Shown: piece after piece, positions 42,939 to 52,404 of the stretch
How the letters are laid out: every line of letters begins with the position of its first letter
Numbering within the stretch: the stretch's first letter is position 1
Assembly (NCBI RefSeq): GCF_030817215.1
Contig: NZ_JAUSZA010000001.1
Span: 2,516,501 to 2,580,500 of the forward strand
From: Paenibacillus sp. V4I3
Lineage (GTDB): Bacteria > Bacillota > Bacilli > Paenibacillales > NBRC-103111
Length of the DNA: 64,000 nucleotides
Direction: 5' to 3'
Notes under the pieces: model-generated
What the model was told of the DNA's origin: nothing
Database searches by the model: none
The model's input: the letters and a program-made list of their open reading frames with translations, nothing else
Position numbers and translations under genes: made by a program

Positions 42939-44705
42939 ATGGAAGCGCTTGCACTTCTGCTTTTTGAGCGTATGGGTATTCTGTTGATCGTAACATTTAT
43001 CCTGACGCGAATTCCTATCGTTCGTCAGCTTCTGGACAGAAAAATCTCCGTTATGAATACGGTTTATTTCATCTGTTTATTTGGCCTGTTTGGCATTCTT
43101 GGCACCTATGCAGGTGTGGTGATCGAGGGGGGAGTTATCTCGTCTTCCTTTTGGATCTTTCCTCTGCAAGCCGATCAAGCATTAGCACATTCCGCTCTAG
43201 TTGGCGTTGTCATCGGAGGTTTAATGGGAGGTCCTATTGTGGGGATCGGTGCAGGTTTAATTACTGGAAGCCACTTATATGTGATGAGTGGATTTACAGG
43301 TTTGGCGGGCGGAATCGCCGCTCCTCTGACCGGATTATTAGCAGGCGGAGTGGCGAGATTCTTCTTGCAGGAACGGGTCATTTCTCCGGCTAAAGCCATT
43401 TTTATTGGCATGTTCGCGCCCATCGTGCAGATGGGAATCATCCTTATTGTATCAGCGCCATCCGAGAAAGCAATTGAACTTGTGGACTTGATCGGAATTC
43501 CGATGGTGCTTACGAATAGCATCTCCATCGCGATATTCACAACTATGCTGCGTGTTGTATTTCGGGAAGAGGAACGCGCTGTTGCTTATGAAACTCAGCG
43601 CGCCCTGCATATTGCAGAAGCTGCGCTGCCTCATCTGAAGCAGGGACTAACTTATCAATCCGCAGATGCGATTGCTAGGTTACTGCTAAGGGAGCTTAAG
43701 ACGGCTGCGGTTGCTGTTACCGATACGGAGAACATTCTTGCTCACGCTGGGCTCGGTGATAGGATTCTCATACCCGGTGAGCCGATTCGCTCTGAGCTTT
43801 CGCGGCAAGCCATTGGCACAGGTATGCTGCGAATCGCTCTTAACCACGAGGATATCCAACCGAATCATAGATTGCTTAGAGCTGCGATCATAGTTCCGAT
43901 CAAGCAGGCTGGACAAGTTGCTGGTTTGATCAAGCTATATTTTAAAAAACCACAGGAAATTCGTTCGGTTGAGATCGTACTTGCAGAAGGATTAGGCAAA
44001 CTATTGTCTTATCAACTTAGTGTGGCTATGCATGAGAGTATGGAGGCATTAATGAAGGAATCCGAACTAAGGATCCTGCAGTCGCAAATCAATCCTCATT
44101 TCTTATTCAATACTTTGAACTCAATAGTCTCCCTGATTCGAATTGAGCCTGATATGGCAAGGCATATTACCATGCAGCTTAGTACTTATATGAGGCTTAA
44201 CATCAAGCTTATTGCGTCTCATACCATTTCGATCCAACAGGAAATCATGCACCTTAACTCGTATTTGGAAATTATCCAGATTCGATTTAAGGATCAGATC
44301 ACGATGGAAGTTCAGTTGGACTCTGATTTGCTGATAGCTATGATTCCTCCCGTTACGCTGCAGCCCTTGGTTGAGAACTGTATCAAACATGGATTGAAAG
44401 ATAGGAATCACGGAGGGCGAATCCGAATAGAGGTGTTGAACCATGAGGATACTTTACAAATCTCAATCGAAGATAACGGAAGCGGCATACCTCCTGAATT
44501 GATAGAGCAACTAGGCAAAGGTCCGGCAAATAGCAGCGAGGGGAACGGGATTGGTGTTTACAATGTCAATCAACGGCTGATCGGCTTGTTTGGCGAGGAA
44601 TCTCGACTTTTTATCGAAAATAATGTAAATGGCGGATGTAGATTTTCATTTAACATTCCAGGGACAAGTACCGAGAGGAGGGGATACGTAGGTGAGAACC
44701 ATTAA
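42939..44705 (+). CDS. lytS: LytS-family sensor histidine kinase
   Basis: The 588-residue protein starts with a 5TM-LYT membrane domain (about 1-200) with characteristic Gly-rich helices, e.g. GGLMGGPIVGIGAGLITG. A GAF-like domain follows (about 225-370), then a His_kinase/HATPase module with phosphoacceptor His387 in INPHFLFNTLN and nucleotide boxes LQPLVENCIKHG and DNGSGIP. LytS-type kinases respond to carbon metabolites such as pyruvate in several bacteria. ATG 42939 is preceded by AGGAGGGGTGAT, better than the upstream in-frame ATG. It overlaps lytT by 14 bases. The next operon encodes acetate-type symporters, a likely target. Confidence 0.92.
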   Translation: MEALALLLFERMGILLIVTFILTRIPIVRQLLDRKISVMNTVYFICLFGLFGILGTYAGVVIEGGVISSSFWIFPLQADQALAHSALVGVVIGGLMGGPIVGIGAGLITGSHLYVMSGFTGLAGGIAAPLTGLLAGGVARFFLQERVISPAKAIFIGMFAPIVQMGIILIVSAPSEKAIELVDLIGIPMVLTNSISIAIFTTMLRVVFREEERAVAYETQRALHIAEAALPHLKQGLTYQSADAIARLLLRELKTAAVAVTDTENILAHAGLGDRILIPGEPIRSELSRQAIGTGMLRIALNHEDIQPNHRLLRAAIIVPIKQAGQVAGLIKLYFKKPQEIRSVEIVLAEGLGKLLSYQLSVAMHESMEALMKESELRILQSQINPHFLFNTLNSIVSLIRIEPDMARHITMQLSTYMRLNIKLIASHTISIQQEIMHLNSYLEIIQIRFKDQITMEVQLDSDLLIAMIPPVTLQPLVENCIKHGLKDRNHGGRIRIEVLNHEDTLQISIEDNGSGIPPELIEQLGKGPANSSEGNGIGVYNVNQRLIGLFGEESRLFIENNVNGGCRFSFNIPGTSTERRGYVGENH

Positions 44706-45453
44706 GGTCATGATTGCTGAAGATGAGTGGTTAGCCCGTAAAGAGCTGATCTACCTGTTGGGGATGGAAGAGGATATAGAGCTGATGCCGCATGCCTCCA
44801 ACGGTAAGGAGTTATTAGAGCTTGTAAATGAATGGGAGCCAGACGCTATATTTTTGGACATTCAAATGCCGGAATTAGATGGCATGCAAGCCGCCCGTAT
44901 GCTGAAAACTGCTGCACAAGTGCCCCTAATTGTATTTACAACGGCCCACGATGATCATGCGGTTGAGGCGTTCGGGTTGAATGCTGTTGATTATTTACTT
45001 AAACCTTATAGTCATGAGCGTCTAAAGGAATCACTGGCACGGATTCGCAGCAAGCTTTCCAATAGCCCACTGACGACATCGCTGCCTAGCAAAATGCAAT
45101 TTTCCTCCAAAGCAAGGAACTGGAATAAACTATTGATCATAGATGGGGAGAAGCATGTCCTGCTTGATCCTGAGACCATCCTTTATGCCGAGAGGGAAGA
45201 GAAAAGCATCCATATCTATACGTATTCCAATCAGATTTATATGTCCAAAATGAGCCTGCAGGAATTGGAAAATAAGCTCAGGGAATTACCTTTTTTTCGT
45301 CCTCATCGCAGTTATTTGGTTAATTTAAATGGTATCGATGAATTAGTACCGTGGTTCAATGGCGCTTTTAATTTGATTTTAAAAAATGAAAAAAGAACGC
45401 AAATACCCGTTTCGCGGGAGATGGCCAAAGAGCTATTTAGGCTGCTCAAATGA
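44692..45453 (+). CDS. lytT: LytT-family response regulator with LytTR DNA-binding domain
   Basis: The 253-residue regulator has a receiver domain (1-120) with EDE near the N-terminus, Asp56 in IFLDIQMP and Lys in LLKPYSHERL. A LytTR domain follows (about 145-250) with HVLLDPETILYAE and FFRPHRSYLVNLNGI. LytTR proteins bind short direct repeats about 21-22 bp apart. The GTG start at 44692 follows AGGAGGGGATACGTAG. It should receive phosphate from the upstream kinase and act on the symporter operon beginning at 45587. Confidence 0.93.
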   Translation: MRTIKVMIAEDEWLARKELIYLLGMEEDIELMPHASNGKELLELVNEWEPDAIFLDIQMPELDGMQAARMLKTAAQVPLIVFTTAHDDHAVEAFGLNAVDYLLKPYSHERLKESLARIRSKLSNSPLTTSLPSKMQFSSKARNWNKLLIIDGEKHVLLDPETILYAEREEKSIHIYTYSNQIYMSKMSLQELENKLRELPFFRPHRSYLVNLNGIDELVPWFNGAFNLILKNEKRTQIPVSREMAKELFRLLK

Positions 45454-45455
45454 AA

Positions 45456-45470
45456 ATGAAACCGTTTAAA
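45456..45470 (+). promoter_or_regulatory. Near-consensus CcpA cre site before the symporter operon
   Basis: ATGAAACCGTTTAAA matches the WTGNAANCGNWNNCW consensus at all but one constrained position. It lies right after the lytT stop and about 75 bp before the -10 box, where CcpA could act on the symporter operon. Confidence 0.4.
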
Positions 45471-45486
45471 GCTCCTTTTTAGGCAA

Positions 45487-45517
45487 TTCAGACAGGAAAT
45501 ATGACGATTCGCGACAG
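45487..45517 (+). promoter_or_regulatory. Direct repeats with 22-bp period, candidate LytT binding site
   Basis: Two similar blocks, ATTCAGACAG ending at 45495 and ATTCGCGACAG ending at 45517, place their GACAG cores 22 bp apart, two helical turns. They end five bases before the -35 element. This spacing is the known layout for LytTR-domain regulators. Confidence 0.45.
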
Positions 45518-45521
45518 TCTT

Positions 45522-45550
45522 AATACAAAGGGCAAAAATTCGCATATAAT
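45522..45550 (+). promoter_or_regulatory. Promoter of the DUF485/symporter operon
   Basis: A perfect TATAAT at 45545-45550 has a weak -35 element AATACA at 45522-45527 with a 17-bp spacer. The weak -35 fits activation by a regulator bound just upstream. Confidence 0.5.
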
Positions 45551-45586
45551 CAATTTGAAGACGCTTACATTAGGGGGGCTAAGCAA

Positions 45587-45904
45587 ATGTCAAACGGCAA
45601 GCCTATTCAATATGGGGAAGTGGCACAGTCAGAAAAATTCAAGAAATTAATCGGCAGCAAAAAACGATTCATCATTCCGATGACAGTCTTTTTCCTCCTT
45701 TTTTACTTTACTCTACCCATCTTAACCTCTTACACCAAAGTATTGAATAATCCGGCAATCGGCCCTATTTCGTGGGCATGGGTGTACGCATTTGCCCAGT
45801 TTCTGATGACTTGGGCACTCTGTATCATTTACTCCAGGAAATCTAAGGAATTCGACCGACAAATTGAAGAAATAAAATCGGAAATGGGGGGTAATCCGTC
45901 ATGA
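45587..45904 (+). CDS. DUF485 membrane protein, partner of acetate-type symporter
   Basis: A 105-residue protein with two membrane helices (about 27-48 and 62-84), matching DUF485 proteins (E. coli YjcH, B. subtilis YwcB). These are nearly always encoded just before ActP-type sodium/solute symporters. The ending overlaps the next start by four bases (ATGA), so translation is coupled. An AGGGGGGC binding site precedes ATG 45587. Its function is unknown beyond association with the transporter. Confidence 0.88.
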   Translation: MSNGKPIQYGEVAQSEKFKKLIGSKKRFIIPMTVFFLLFYFTLPILTSYTKVLNNPAIGPISWAWVYAFAQFLMTWALCIIYSRKSKEFDRQIEEIKSEMGGNPS

Positions 45905-47422
45905 GTCCAACTGCCGTCATTCTATTTCTTTGCATTATTTTATTAACGATGATTATTACGTATATATGCAGCTAAGAAAACCGATAGCTCGAATGAGTTC
46001 TATACGGGTGGCGGAGGATTAACAGGGTGGCAGAACGGGCTTGCCATTGCCGGAGATTATATGTCGGCAGCATCTTTCTTGGGAATCGCAGGGACGATTG
46101 CCTTGACTGGATTTGATGGATTCTTCTACAGTCTAGGTTTTCTAGTTGCTTATCTTGTCGTCCTTTATTTAGTGGCGGAACCGCTTCGGAATTTAGGGAA
46201 ATATACGATGGCGGATATGATCGCGGCCCGATTTGCTAATCAGAATGTTCGTGGGGTTGCCGCATTAAACACGATCACCATTTCCATCTTCTATATGATC
46301 GCGCAGCTTGTTGGTGCGGGTGCCTTGATCAAACTATTATTCGGCTTTAATTACTATACCTCTGTATTAATTGTGGGCATCCTGATGACCATCTATGTGG
46401 TATTTGGCGGAATGCGGGCCACGAGTTGGGTGCAAATTACGAAAGCTGTTCTTCTGATGGGTGGGACGCTGATCCTGTCACTTATCGTTCTAGCTAAGTT
46501 TAATTTCAGTATTTCCGAAATGTTTACCCAATTGAAAACTGCGACACCCTTGAAAGAGGCATTTCTAAATCCTGGTAACAAATATAAGATTCCGATTGAA
46601 ACGCTCTCCCTCAACCTTGCACTGGTGCTCGGAACTGCCGGATTACCGCATATTCTTACTCGCTTTTATACCGTAAAAAATGCGGCTACGGCAAGAAGTT
46701 CGGTCGTCTCTGCAACATGGGTTATCGGTATTTTCTATGTCATGACCTTATTCCTTGGCTTTGGAGCTGCGGCATTTGTTGGCGCAAAAGATATTACAGC
46801 GATAGATAAAGGCGGAAACATGGCTGCGCCGCTATTGGCCAAAGCACTAGGCGGGGACTTCTTGTTTGCTTTTATTTCCGCAGTTGCTTTTGCCACGATA
46901 TTAGCGGTAGTTACCGGATTGGTGCTTTCTGCTGCATCGGCCTTCTCCCATGATTTTTACGGTCAAATCGTTCGTAAAGGCAAAGCGACGGATAAGGAAG
47001 AATTGAAAATAGCCCGTTTCGCTTCGATTGGTGTAGCCATGCTCTCAATTATCTTGGCACTGTTTGCTCAAAAGCTCAATGTAGCATTCTTGGTATCCAT
47101 TGCCTTCGCTGTTGCGGCGAGCGCTAATTTACCAGTCATTCTCTTCACCGTCTACTGGAAAAGGTTTAACACGACGGGCGCGATTGTCGGTATGTTAAGT
47201 GGACTATTAAGCTGTATCCTTCTTGTTGCTGTGGGCCCAAATATTTGGGGAGAGGCAGGGAAGGCGATTCTGGTTGGTAATCCGCTTATTAATTTGGCCA
47301 ATCCTGGCATTATCTCCATTCCGCTTGGATTCCTTGGAGCCTATATCGGAACGATGCTTTCCACGCAAAGAGATGATGTCAAATATACGGAAATTAATGT
47401 AAAAGCAAACACGGGTATGTAA
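45901..47422 (+). pseudogene. Sodium/acetate-type symporter gene, frameshifted near the 5' end
   Basis: The authentic start ATG 45901 overlaps the DUF485 stop. The frame reads MSPTAVILFLCIILLTMIIT and then stops at TAA 45973. The rest continues in the next frame: from 45968, AAKKTDSSNEFYTGGGG leads into DYMSAASFLGI and the whole symporter up to 47422. One extra base in TATATAT (45961-45967) explains it: removal restores ITYYAAKKT, matching ITYHSAKRT of the paralogue at 47564. The remaining part has about 12 membrane helices of the SSS family and looks intact. Either the gene is inactive, translation restarts at ATG 46061 without helix 1, or the base is a sequencing error. Confidence 0.85.
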
Positions 47423-47450
47423 GCAGCCCCTTCTCTTGAACGCCAAGAAA

Positions 47451-47490
47451 CATGCAGTCAGCCTTTCCTAAGGCTTGCTGCATGTTTTTA
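47451..47490 (+). terminator. Terminator between the two symporter genes
   Basis: CATGCAG (47451-47457) pairs with CTGCATG (47478-47484), with AGCCTT-TCCT-AAGGCT inside, followed by TTTTT. The second symporter gene thus likely has its own promoter, though none stands out. Confidence 0.8.
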
Positions 47491-47563
47491 CTTTTTTGTG
47501 GGCCTAAATATGCTATTCTTTTAGTAGTAAATAAAGAGCAGCCTAGGAAGGAATCGGGTCATT

Positions 47564-49090
47564 ATGAATTTTTCCGCGTTTGTCTTTTTCGTGGCCGTAG
47601 TGATTGGAACGCTGGTTATTACGTACCATTCTGCTAAACGTACAATGAATACGAATGACTTTTACGTAGCTGGAAATCGACTTACTGGCTTGCAAAACGG
47701 GCTGGCCATTTCCGGTGATTATATGAGTGCCGCTTCTTTTCTTGGTATTACGGGGACCATTGCGATATATGGCTTTGATGGTTTTTTCTATTCAATAGGT
47801 TTTCTAGCATCCTACGTGATTGTACTCTATATAATCGCAGAACCGCTGCATAATCTGGGACGTTTTACGATGGCAGATGCAATCGCAGTGAGGTTTCAAG
47901 AGAAGAATCTTAGAGGTTGGATGGCGATTAACAATATTTTGATCACGATCTTTTATATGATTGCTCAGTTGGTTGGCGCAGGGGGTATCATTCATTTACT
48001 GCTAGGTGTGGAATATTCCTCTGCAATCCTTGCAGTCGGCAGCTTGATGACAATCTATGTGGCTTTTGGCGGTATGCTTGCCACTTCTTGGGTACAAATC
48101 ATTAAGGCTATTTTACTCGTGTGCAGTACTTTTATGATCAGCCTGATGGTACTTTCCAGATTTAATTGGAATCTATTTGATCTGTATGCGTATGTTTCGC
48201 AAGCAACTCCGTTAAAGGAGAAATTTGTGCAGCCTGGGAATTTATTTTCGGGACCCTTGGATACGCTTTCCTTTAATCTGGCTTTGGTATTGGGGACAGC
48301 AGGGCTGCCGCACATCATCTCCAGATTCTATACAGTCAAGGAGGCGCAGACCGTCAGGTCTTCCGTCATTCATGCAACTTGGCTAATCGGTGCATTTTAT
48401 GTAATGACCATCTTTCTTGGTTTTGGTGCTGCTGCCTTCGTTGATCGAACTTTATTATTGGGTGAGGATAATATGGCGGCACCTTTACTCGCAAAGGCGC
48501 TTGGCGGCGAATTTTGGATGGCGTTCATTTCAGCGGTTGCTTTTGCCACCATTCTGGCTGTTGTTTCTGGGTTGGTGCTAGCCGCAACGTCCGCTTTTTC
48601 GCATGATATTTACAGTAGTATACTGAAAAAGGGAAAAGCCACGGAGGCCCAGCAGATGCTGGTTGCCAAATGTTCGGCGGTAGTGGTCGGCGTATTGTCT
48701 ATCGTACTTGCTTTAGGTGCGCAGCGGTTAAACGTAGCATTCCTTGTCTCGCTGGCTTTTGCGGTAGCCGCTTCCGCGAACTTGCCTCTGCTGCTGCTAA
48801 CGTTGTACTGGCGCCGGTTCAATTCAACCGGTGCCATAATCGGGCTGTTAACGGGACTTATCGCTTCGATCTTGTTCGTGATTCTGAGTCCCAATGTAAT
48901 GGATCCATCGTCTGGCTGGATTCGCCGTGAAGCACTGTTCCCTTTGAATAATCCAGGAATTGTTTCTATACCGCTTGGATTCCTTGGAGGGATTCTGGGT
49001 ACCTTACTGACTTCGAAGAAGAATGATCCAGATCATTACGATAAGATGATGGTTCAATCCCAATTGGCACGGGTGGAATTGAGAGAATAG
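47564..49090 (+). CDS. Sodium/acetate-type symporter (ActP/YwcA-like)
   Basis: A 508-residue protein of the solute:sodium symporter family with about 13 membrane helices. Conserved pieces are NDFYVAGNRLTGLQNGLAI, GDYMSAASFLGI and LVLGTAGLPHIISRFYTV. ActP-type members bring in acetate, pyruvate or similar short acids with a cation. It is a tandem paralogue of the frameshifted gene just upstream and remains fully open, so it may cover its function. The start follows AAGGAATCGGG. It is monocistronic, ending with a terminator. Confidence 0.92.
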   Translation: MNFSAFVFFVAVVIGTLVITYHSAKRTMNTNDFYVAGNRLTGLQNGLAISGDYMSAASFLGITGTIAIYGFDGFFYSIGFLASYVIVLYIIAEPLHNLGRFTMADAIAVRFQEKNLRGWMAINNILITIFYMIAQLVGAGGIIHLLLGVEYSSAILAVGSLMTIYVAFGGMLATSWVQIIKAILLVCSTFMISLMVLSRFNWNLFDLYAYVSQATPLKEKFVQPGNLFSGPLDTLSFNLALVLGTAGLPHIISRFYTVKEAQTVRSSVIHATWLIGAFYVMTIFLGFGAAAFVDRTLLLGEDNMAAPLLAKALGGEFWMAFISAVAFATILAVVSGLVLAATSAFSHDIYSSILKKGKATEAQQMLVAKCSAVVVGVLSIVLALGAQRLNVAFLVSLAFAVAASANLPLLLLTLYWRRFNSTGAIIGLLTGLIASILFVILSPNVMDPSSGWIRREALFPLNNPGIVSIPLGFLGGILGTLLTSKKNDPDHYDKMMVQSQLARVELRE

Positions 49091-49112
49091 GTGTGGGAAT
49101 GTGATTAGGACA

Positions 49113-49152
49113 TAAAAAACTGCTTGAGTTGATCTCAGGCAGTTTTTTTATG
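49113..49152 (+). terminator. Terminator after the second symporter gene
   Basis: AAAAAACTGC pairs with GCAGTTTTTT around a smaller TTGAG/CTCAG stem, with a T-run after it. Its A-rich left side could also serve the minus strand. Confidence 0.82.
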
Positions 49153-49316
49153 TTTATTTTTTTACATGGACAATAATATCTTACACCATAACTATTTAAT
49201 CATTTTGTGCAAATGATGGTCATTACATGAATGGTAAGGAAGCCGGTCCTGGGAATATAATCATAGAACGAAAGGATAAAATCATTATTTATATCAAATA
49301 GAGGAGAGGTGTTCAC

Positions 49317-50546
49317 TTGAACCAATTTGGAATTATAGATCATCCTTCAATTCGCCCTATTCAGATACAAGATCGTTGGTGCGTGCACAGTTATTATACT
49401 TTATCCCCCTATGCACCGGACGGGTCAGGTCGTATTCTGTTAGCGGGCGGTGATTTAGAGAAGCACACCGGAGAGGTGTTCATTGTTTCTCCGAAAGGAG
49501 AAGTGCTGGATCGTTTTGGACAAACTGCACTCCACTCCGGGTTCTTTCATACGGGTCTATGGCAATCTTGGAGCCCGGATGGAAAATATGTATATTACCA
49601 AAGCGGAACCTTCAATCGACCGCGAATTATTAGACGCGAATTAAGTACAGGAACAGATCTGACAATGGAAGGCGACATGGAGGGAGCGCCACCATTCGGC
49701 GAGCCGATTATTTCCGGTTTAATGGGGATGCTCTATGCGGCTGGCTACGGATATGACCGATTTCAACCCAAGCTGTCACCTGTCCCTTTCCAGATGAGGG
49801 GAGATCATGGATTGTTCCGATACTCGTTTGATCCGAACAAGAAGGAGCTAGCTCTAAGTACATCGGAAATATTGGAACGGCATCCACATCGCGATCATCT
49901 GCTTCAAAGCGATCAAGAGGTCAAGCAGCGGCTGGGAAGCGCCGAAGGCTTAACGTTGATGAGCTATTGCGTCCGGTGGAATACAAACGGTAGTCGGCTG
50001 CTATTCTACTTTGGAAACCATTGCGTGGACAAAAGCAGAGGAGAGCCTAGATTGGCATACGTATTTACGGCAGACAAAGATCTGAAGGAACTGCATCTGG
50101 CCGTTGATCTAAGCTATGGGAAGCAAGGCGTTCACTGGTTTTGGCATCCAGACGGAGAGCACTTGATCGGATATGGGCCGGATCCGGAAGACTTGTCTCT
50201 TTTATGTCTGGCGCAAGTTCGTTACGACGGTAGCTGTTACCAAAGAATCAGCAAGCATTGCAGCGGGGGACATCCAAGTATTTCGCCGTCGGATCATAAT
50301 CTGCTCGTAACGGATACAGGAACAATACCTGGAGAGGTTCTATTCATTGATGTACGAACGGATCAGGTCATTCAAAGCTTATTCCTGCCTCGTGTATTCG
50401 GTGAGAAGGAACCAAGCGGCAGAAATCCTTATCGTGTATGCCATCATCCCGTGTTCTCCCCGGACGGCAAAAAGGTACTTGTGAATACACTTCCTAATCA
50501 GTACGCTGTTGTATGCGAGATTGATGTCGCGGAGGCATTGAAATGA
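49317..50546 (+). CDS. Beta-propeller protein, oligogalacturonate-lyase-like (PL22-like), tentative
   Basis: A 409-residue cytoplasmic protein of repeated TolB/WD40-like blades. Blade signatures are WSPDGKYVYYQSG, WHPDGEHLIGYGP, GGHPSISPSDHNLLVTD and FSPDGKKVLVNT. The pattern of HWFWHPDGEH and GHPSISP resembles oligogalacturonate lyases of family PL22, which cut unsaturated digalacturonate in the cytoplasm using a metal. Its place at the head of a second pectin-type module supports this, but the catalytic residues cannot be assigned with confidence. The TTG start at 49317 follows GAGGAGAGGTG; a TATAAT at 49256-49261 may be its -10 box. Its stop overlaps the next gene by four bases. Confidence 0.65.
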   Translation: MNQFGIIDHPSIRPIQIQDRWCVHSYYTLSPYAPDGSGRILLAGGDLEKHTGEVFIVSPKGEVLDRFGQTALHSGFFHTGLWQSWSPDGKYVYYQSGTFNRPRIIRRELSTGTDLTMEGDMEGAPPFGEPIISGLMGMLYAAGYGYDRFQPKLSPVPFQMRGDHGLFRYSFDPNKKELALSTSEILERHPHRDHLLQSDQEVKQRLGSAEGLTLMSYCVRWNTNGSRLLFYFGNHCVDKSRGEPRLAYVFTADKDLKELHLAVDLSYGKQGVHWFWHPDGEHLIGYGPDPEDLSLLCLAQVRYDGSCYQRISKHCSGGHPSISPSDHNLLVTDTGTIPGEVLFIDVRTDQVIQSLFLPRVFGEKEPSGRNPYRVCHHPVFSPDGKKVLVNTLPNQYAVVCEIDVAEALK

Positions 50547-51142
50547 GCCTTTGGACGATTTTGGATGGAGCATACAGCATGCCGGGTAAACAAACATGGG
50601 GCCGGAGATTGGCTTGCAGATTCGGGTACTGGTTGGCATCGCGTCACCCGAGGTCAAATATACACCCGACTTGCCTAATTAGCCCCGAAGCGAGAATTTG
50701 TCCGCGGGACGGAGCGATTGAGATCGGTGAACATTCTACGGTCGCTCTTGGAGTATTGCTACAGGGGAATGTAACCGTTGGGAAATACTGTTCGATACAG
50801 GCTTATTCCAATATCGTAGGATATGGATTTTCTCAAGATACAAGCGGGCGAATCATGATTGGAAATTATGTGCGCATTGCTTCACATGCCATCATCATCG
50901 CAGGCAACCACCGATTCGATGACGTGGATAATCCGATTTACAAGCAAGGGGTTGAATTTGCGCCGATTACGATTGAGGACGATGTTTGGATCGCCGGAAG
51001 GGTAAACATTACCGCTGGAGTTACGATCGGCAAAGGCTCAGTCATTGGAGGAGGTTCTGTTGTGACGCGGGATATACCTCCTTACAGTGTTGCCGTTGGT
51101 GTACCCGCCAAGGTTATTAAACGAAGAATAGCTAATGATTAA
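50543..51142 (+). CDS. Hexapeptide-repeat O-acetyltransferase
   Basis: A 199-residue left-handed beta-helix acyltransferase. The repeat region (about 55-190) includes EIGEHSTVALGVLLQGNVTV, AGNHRFDD with the likely catalytic His, DDVWIAGRVNITAGVTIGKG, and the typical ending SVAVGVPAKVIKRR. Such enzymes transfer acetyl groups from acetyl-CoA to sugars or related acceptors. The start codon overlaps the stop of the propeller gene (ATGA), so both are translated together. The acceptor is unknown. Confidence 0.85.
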   Translation: MSLWTILDGAYSMPGKQTWGRRLACRFGYWLASRHPRSNIHPTCLISPEARICPRDGAIEIGEHSTVALGVLLQGNVTVGKYCSIQAYSNIVGYGFSQDTSGRIMIGNYVRIASHAIIIAGNHRFDDVDNPIYKQGVEFAPITIEDDVWIAGRVNITAGVTIGKGSVIGGGSVVTRDIPPYSVAVGVPAKVIKRRIAND

Positions 51143-51145
51143 ATC

Positions 51146-51188
51146 AAAGTGCAGTCTCACTAATCAGGGGGGGCTGCATTTCACTTTT
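51146..51188 (+). terminator. Possible terminator after the acetyltransferase gene
   Basis: AAAGTGCAG and a G-rich right arm ending CTGCA, with CACTTTT after a short bulge, can form an imperfect hairpin ending in TTTT. The rest of the gap to 51401 shows no gene. Confidence 0.45.
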
Positions 51189-51401
51189 ATGCCATGTACT
51201 TATTTCGCAAAAATGTGCAGCAAAAGAGTTGAACATTTTTGCCAGAAGAGAGAAGAGGCGTTTGGAAATGGCTATGTATCAAGGTTTCAATAAGATATGG
51301 AGGCAAAAGAGTCGCGTAGACGAACAGCTTTGACGTGGGGTAAATTGAAGCTATCAACTTCGAGACAGAAGGACCGACCAAGGATAGGAGGAGCATTAAC
51401 C

Positions 51402-52385
51402 ATGAGTAAGGCATCAATTTCACCAGATTCAATTCTTCATGGCAAAAGAGGAAAGTCACCAACGAAGTCGCGAATGAAATGGAAGCAAACCATGAACATT
51501 TTATTTCGTGACCGTTTTTTATATCTACTCGCATTGCCAGGCATCTTATTTTTTATCATTTTTAAATATGTTCCCATGTGGGGCTTGGTCATTGCTTTTC
51601 AAAATTATTCGCCTTATGCGGGTATTCTGAAGAGCGATTGGGTGGGACTTGAACATTTTGCGCGGTTTTTTGGCAATGAGGATTTCTATCTGTTGCTGCG
51701 GAACACATTAGCTATCAGTACTTTAAATATATTGCTGTTTTTTCCGGCACCGATCCTCTTTTCCATTATGTTAAATGAAGTTAGGCAGATGGTTTTCAAA
51801 AGAGTGGTCCAAACGGTTATCTACTTCCCTTACTTCCTGTCATGGGTCATTATTGCCGGACTCAGCTTTATCATGCTCGGACAGTCGGAAGGCGTGGTTA
51901 ACGCAATCCTTGTGTTCCTCGGTTTTGACAAAATAGCGTTCTTGACTTCTCCTGGATTGTTCTGGATTATGTTAACCCTGCAAACAATTTGGAAAGATGC
52001 CGGCTTCGGAACGGTCATATTTCTGGCAGCAATCGCCGGCATTGATCCAACCCTATATGAGGCCGCCAAAATGGATGGGGCTAGCAGATTGAAACAAATC
52101 AGGCATGTTACTTTACCAGGAATACGTAATGTCATTATTGTTCTTTTGATATTACGACTGGGGGACGTTATGGATGTTGGATTTGAACAAGTATTCCTAA
52201 TGGGCAGCGCGGCCGTATCGAACGTTTCGGATGTGTTCGACACGTATGTGTACAGAAATGGCATATTAAATGGGGAATTCAGCTATACGGCATCTGTTGG
52301 TTTGTTCAAGTCGTTTGTTGGGTTAATTATGGTGGTAGCAGCCAACAAGCTTGCTAAGATGTTTGGCCAAGATGGTCTATATTAA
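51402..52385 (+). CDS. Second oligosaccharide ABC importer, LplB-type permease
   Basis: A 327-residue permease, closely similar to the one at 39196: after a polar N-terminus come YLLALPGILFFIIFKYVPMW and the EAA loop YEAAKMDGASRLKQIRHV. It ends in KLAKMFGQDGLY, like its paralogue. ATG 51402 follows AGGAGGAG; the frame is open back to 51297 but that part lacks a binding site and similarity. It is followed after 19 bp by the LplC-type permease. Confidence 0.91.
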   Translation: MSKASISPDSILHGKRGKSPTKSRMKWKQTMNILFRDRFLYLLALPGILFFIIFKYVPMWGLVIAFQNYSPYAGILKSDWVGLEHFARFFGNEDFYLLLRNTLAISTLNILLFFPAPILFSIMLNEVRQMVFKRVVQTVIYFPYFLSWVIIAGLSFIMLGQSEGVVNAILVFLGFDKIAFLTSPGLFWIMLTLQTIWKDAGFGTVIFLAAIAGIDPTLYEAAKMDGASRLKQIRHVTLPGIRNVIIVLLILRLGDVMDVGFEQVFLMGSAAVSNVSDVFDTYVYRNGILNGEFSYTASVGLFKSFVGLIMVVAANKLAKMFGQDGLY

Positions 52386-52404
52386 CAAGAGGGGGGAGGA
52401 AGCT

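Noticed and set aside
45901..45975. Independent 24-residue peptide gene after DUF485
   Set aside because: Its sequence aligns with the first helix of the paralogous symporter and the rest continues in the next frame, so it is the broken start of that gene.
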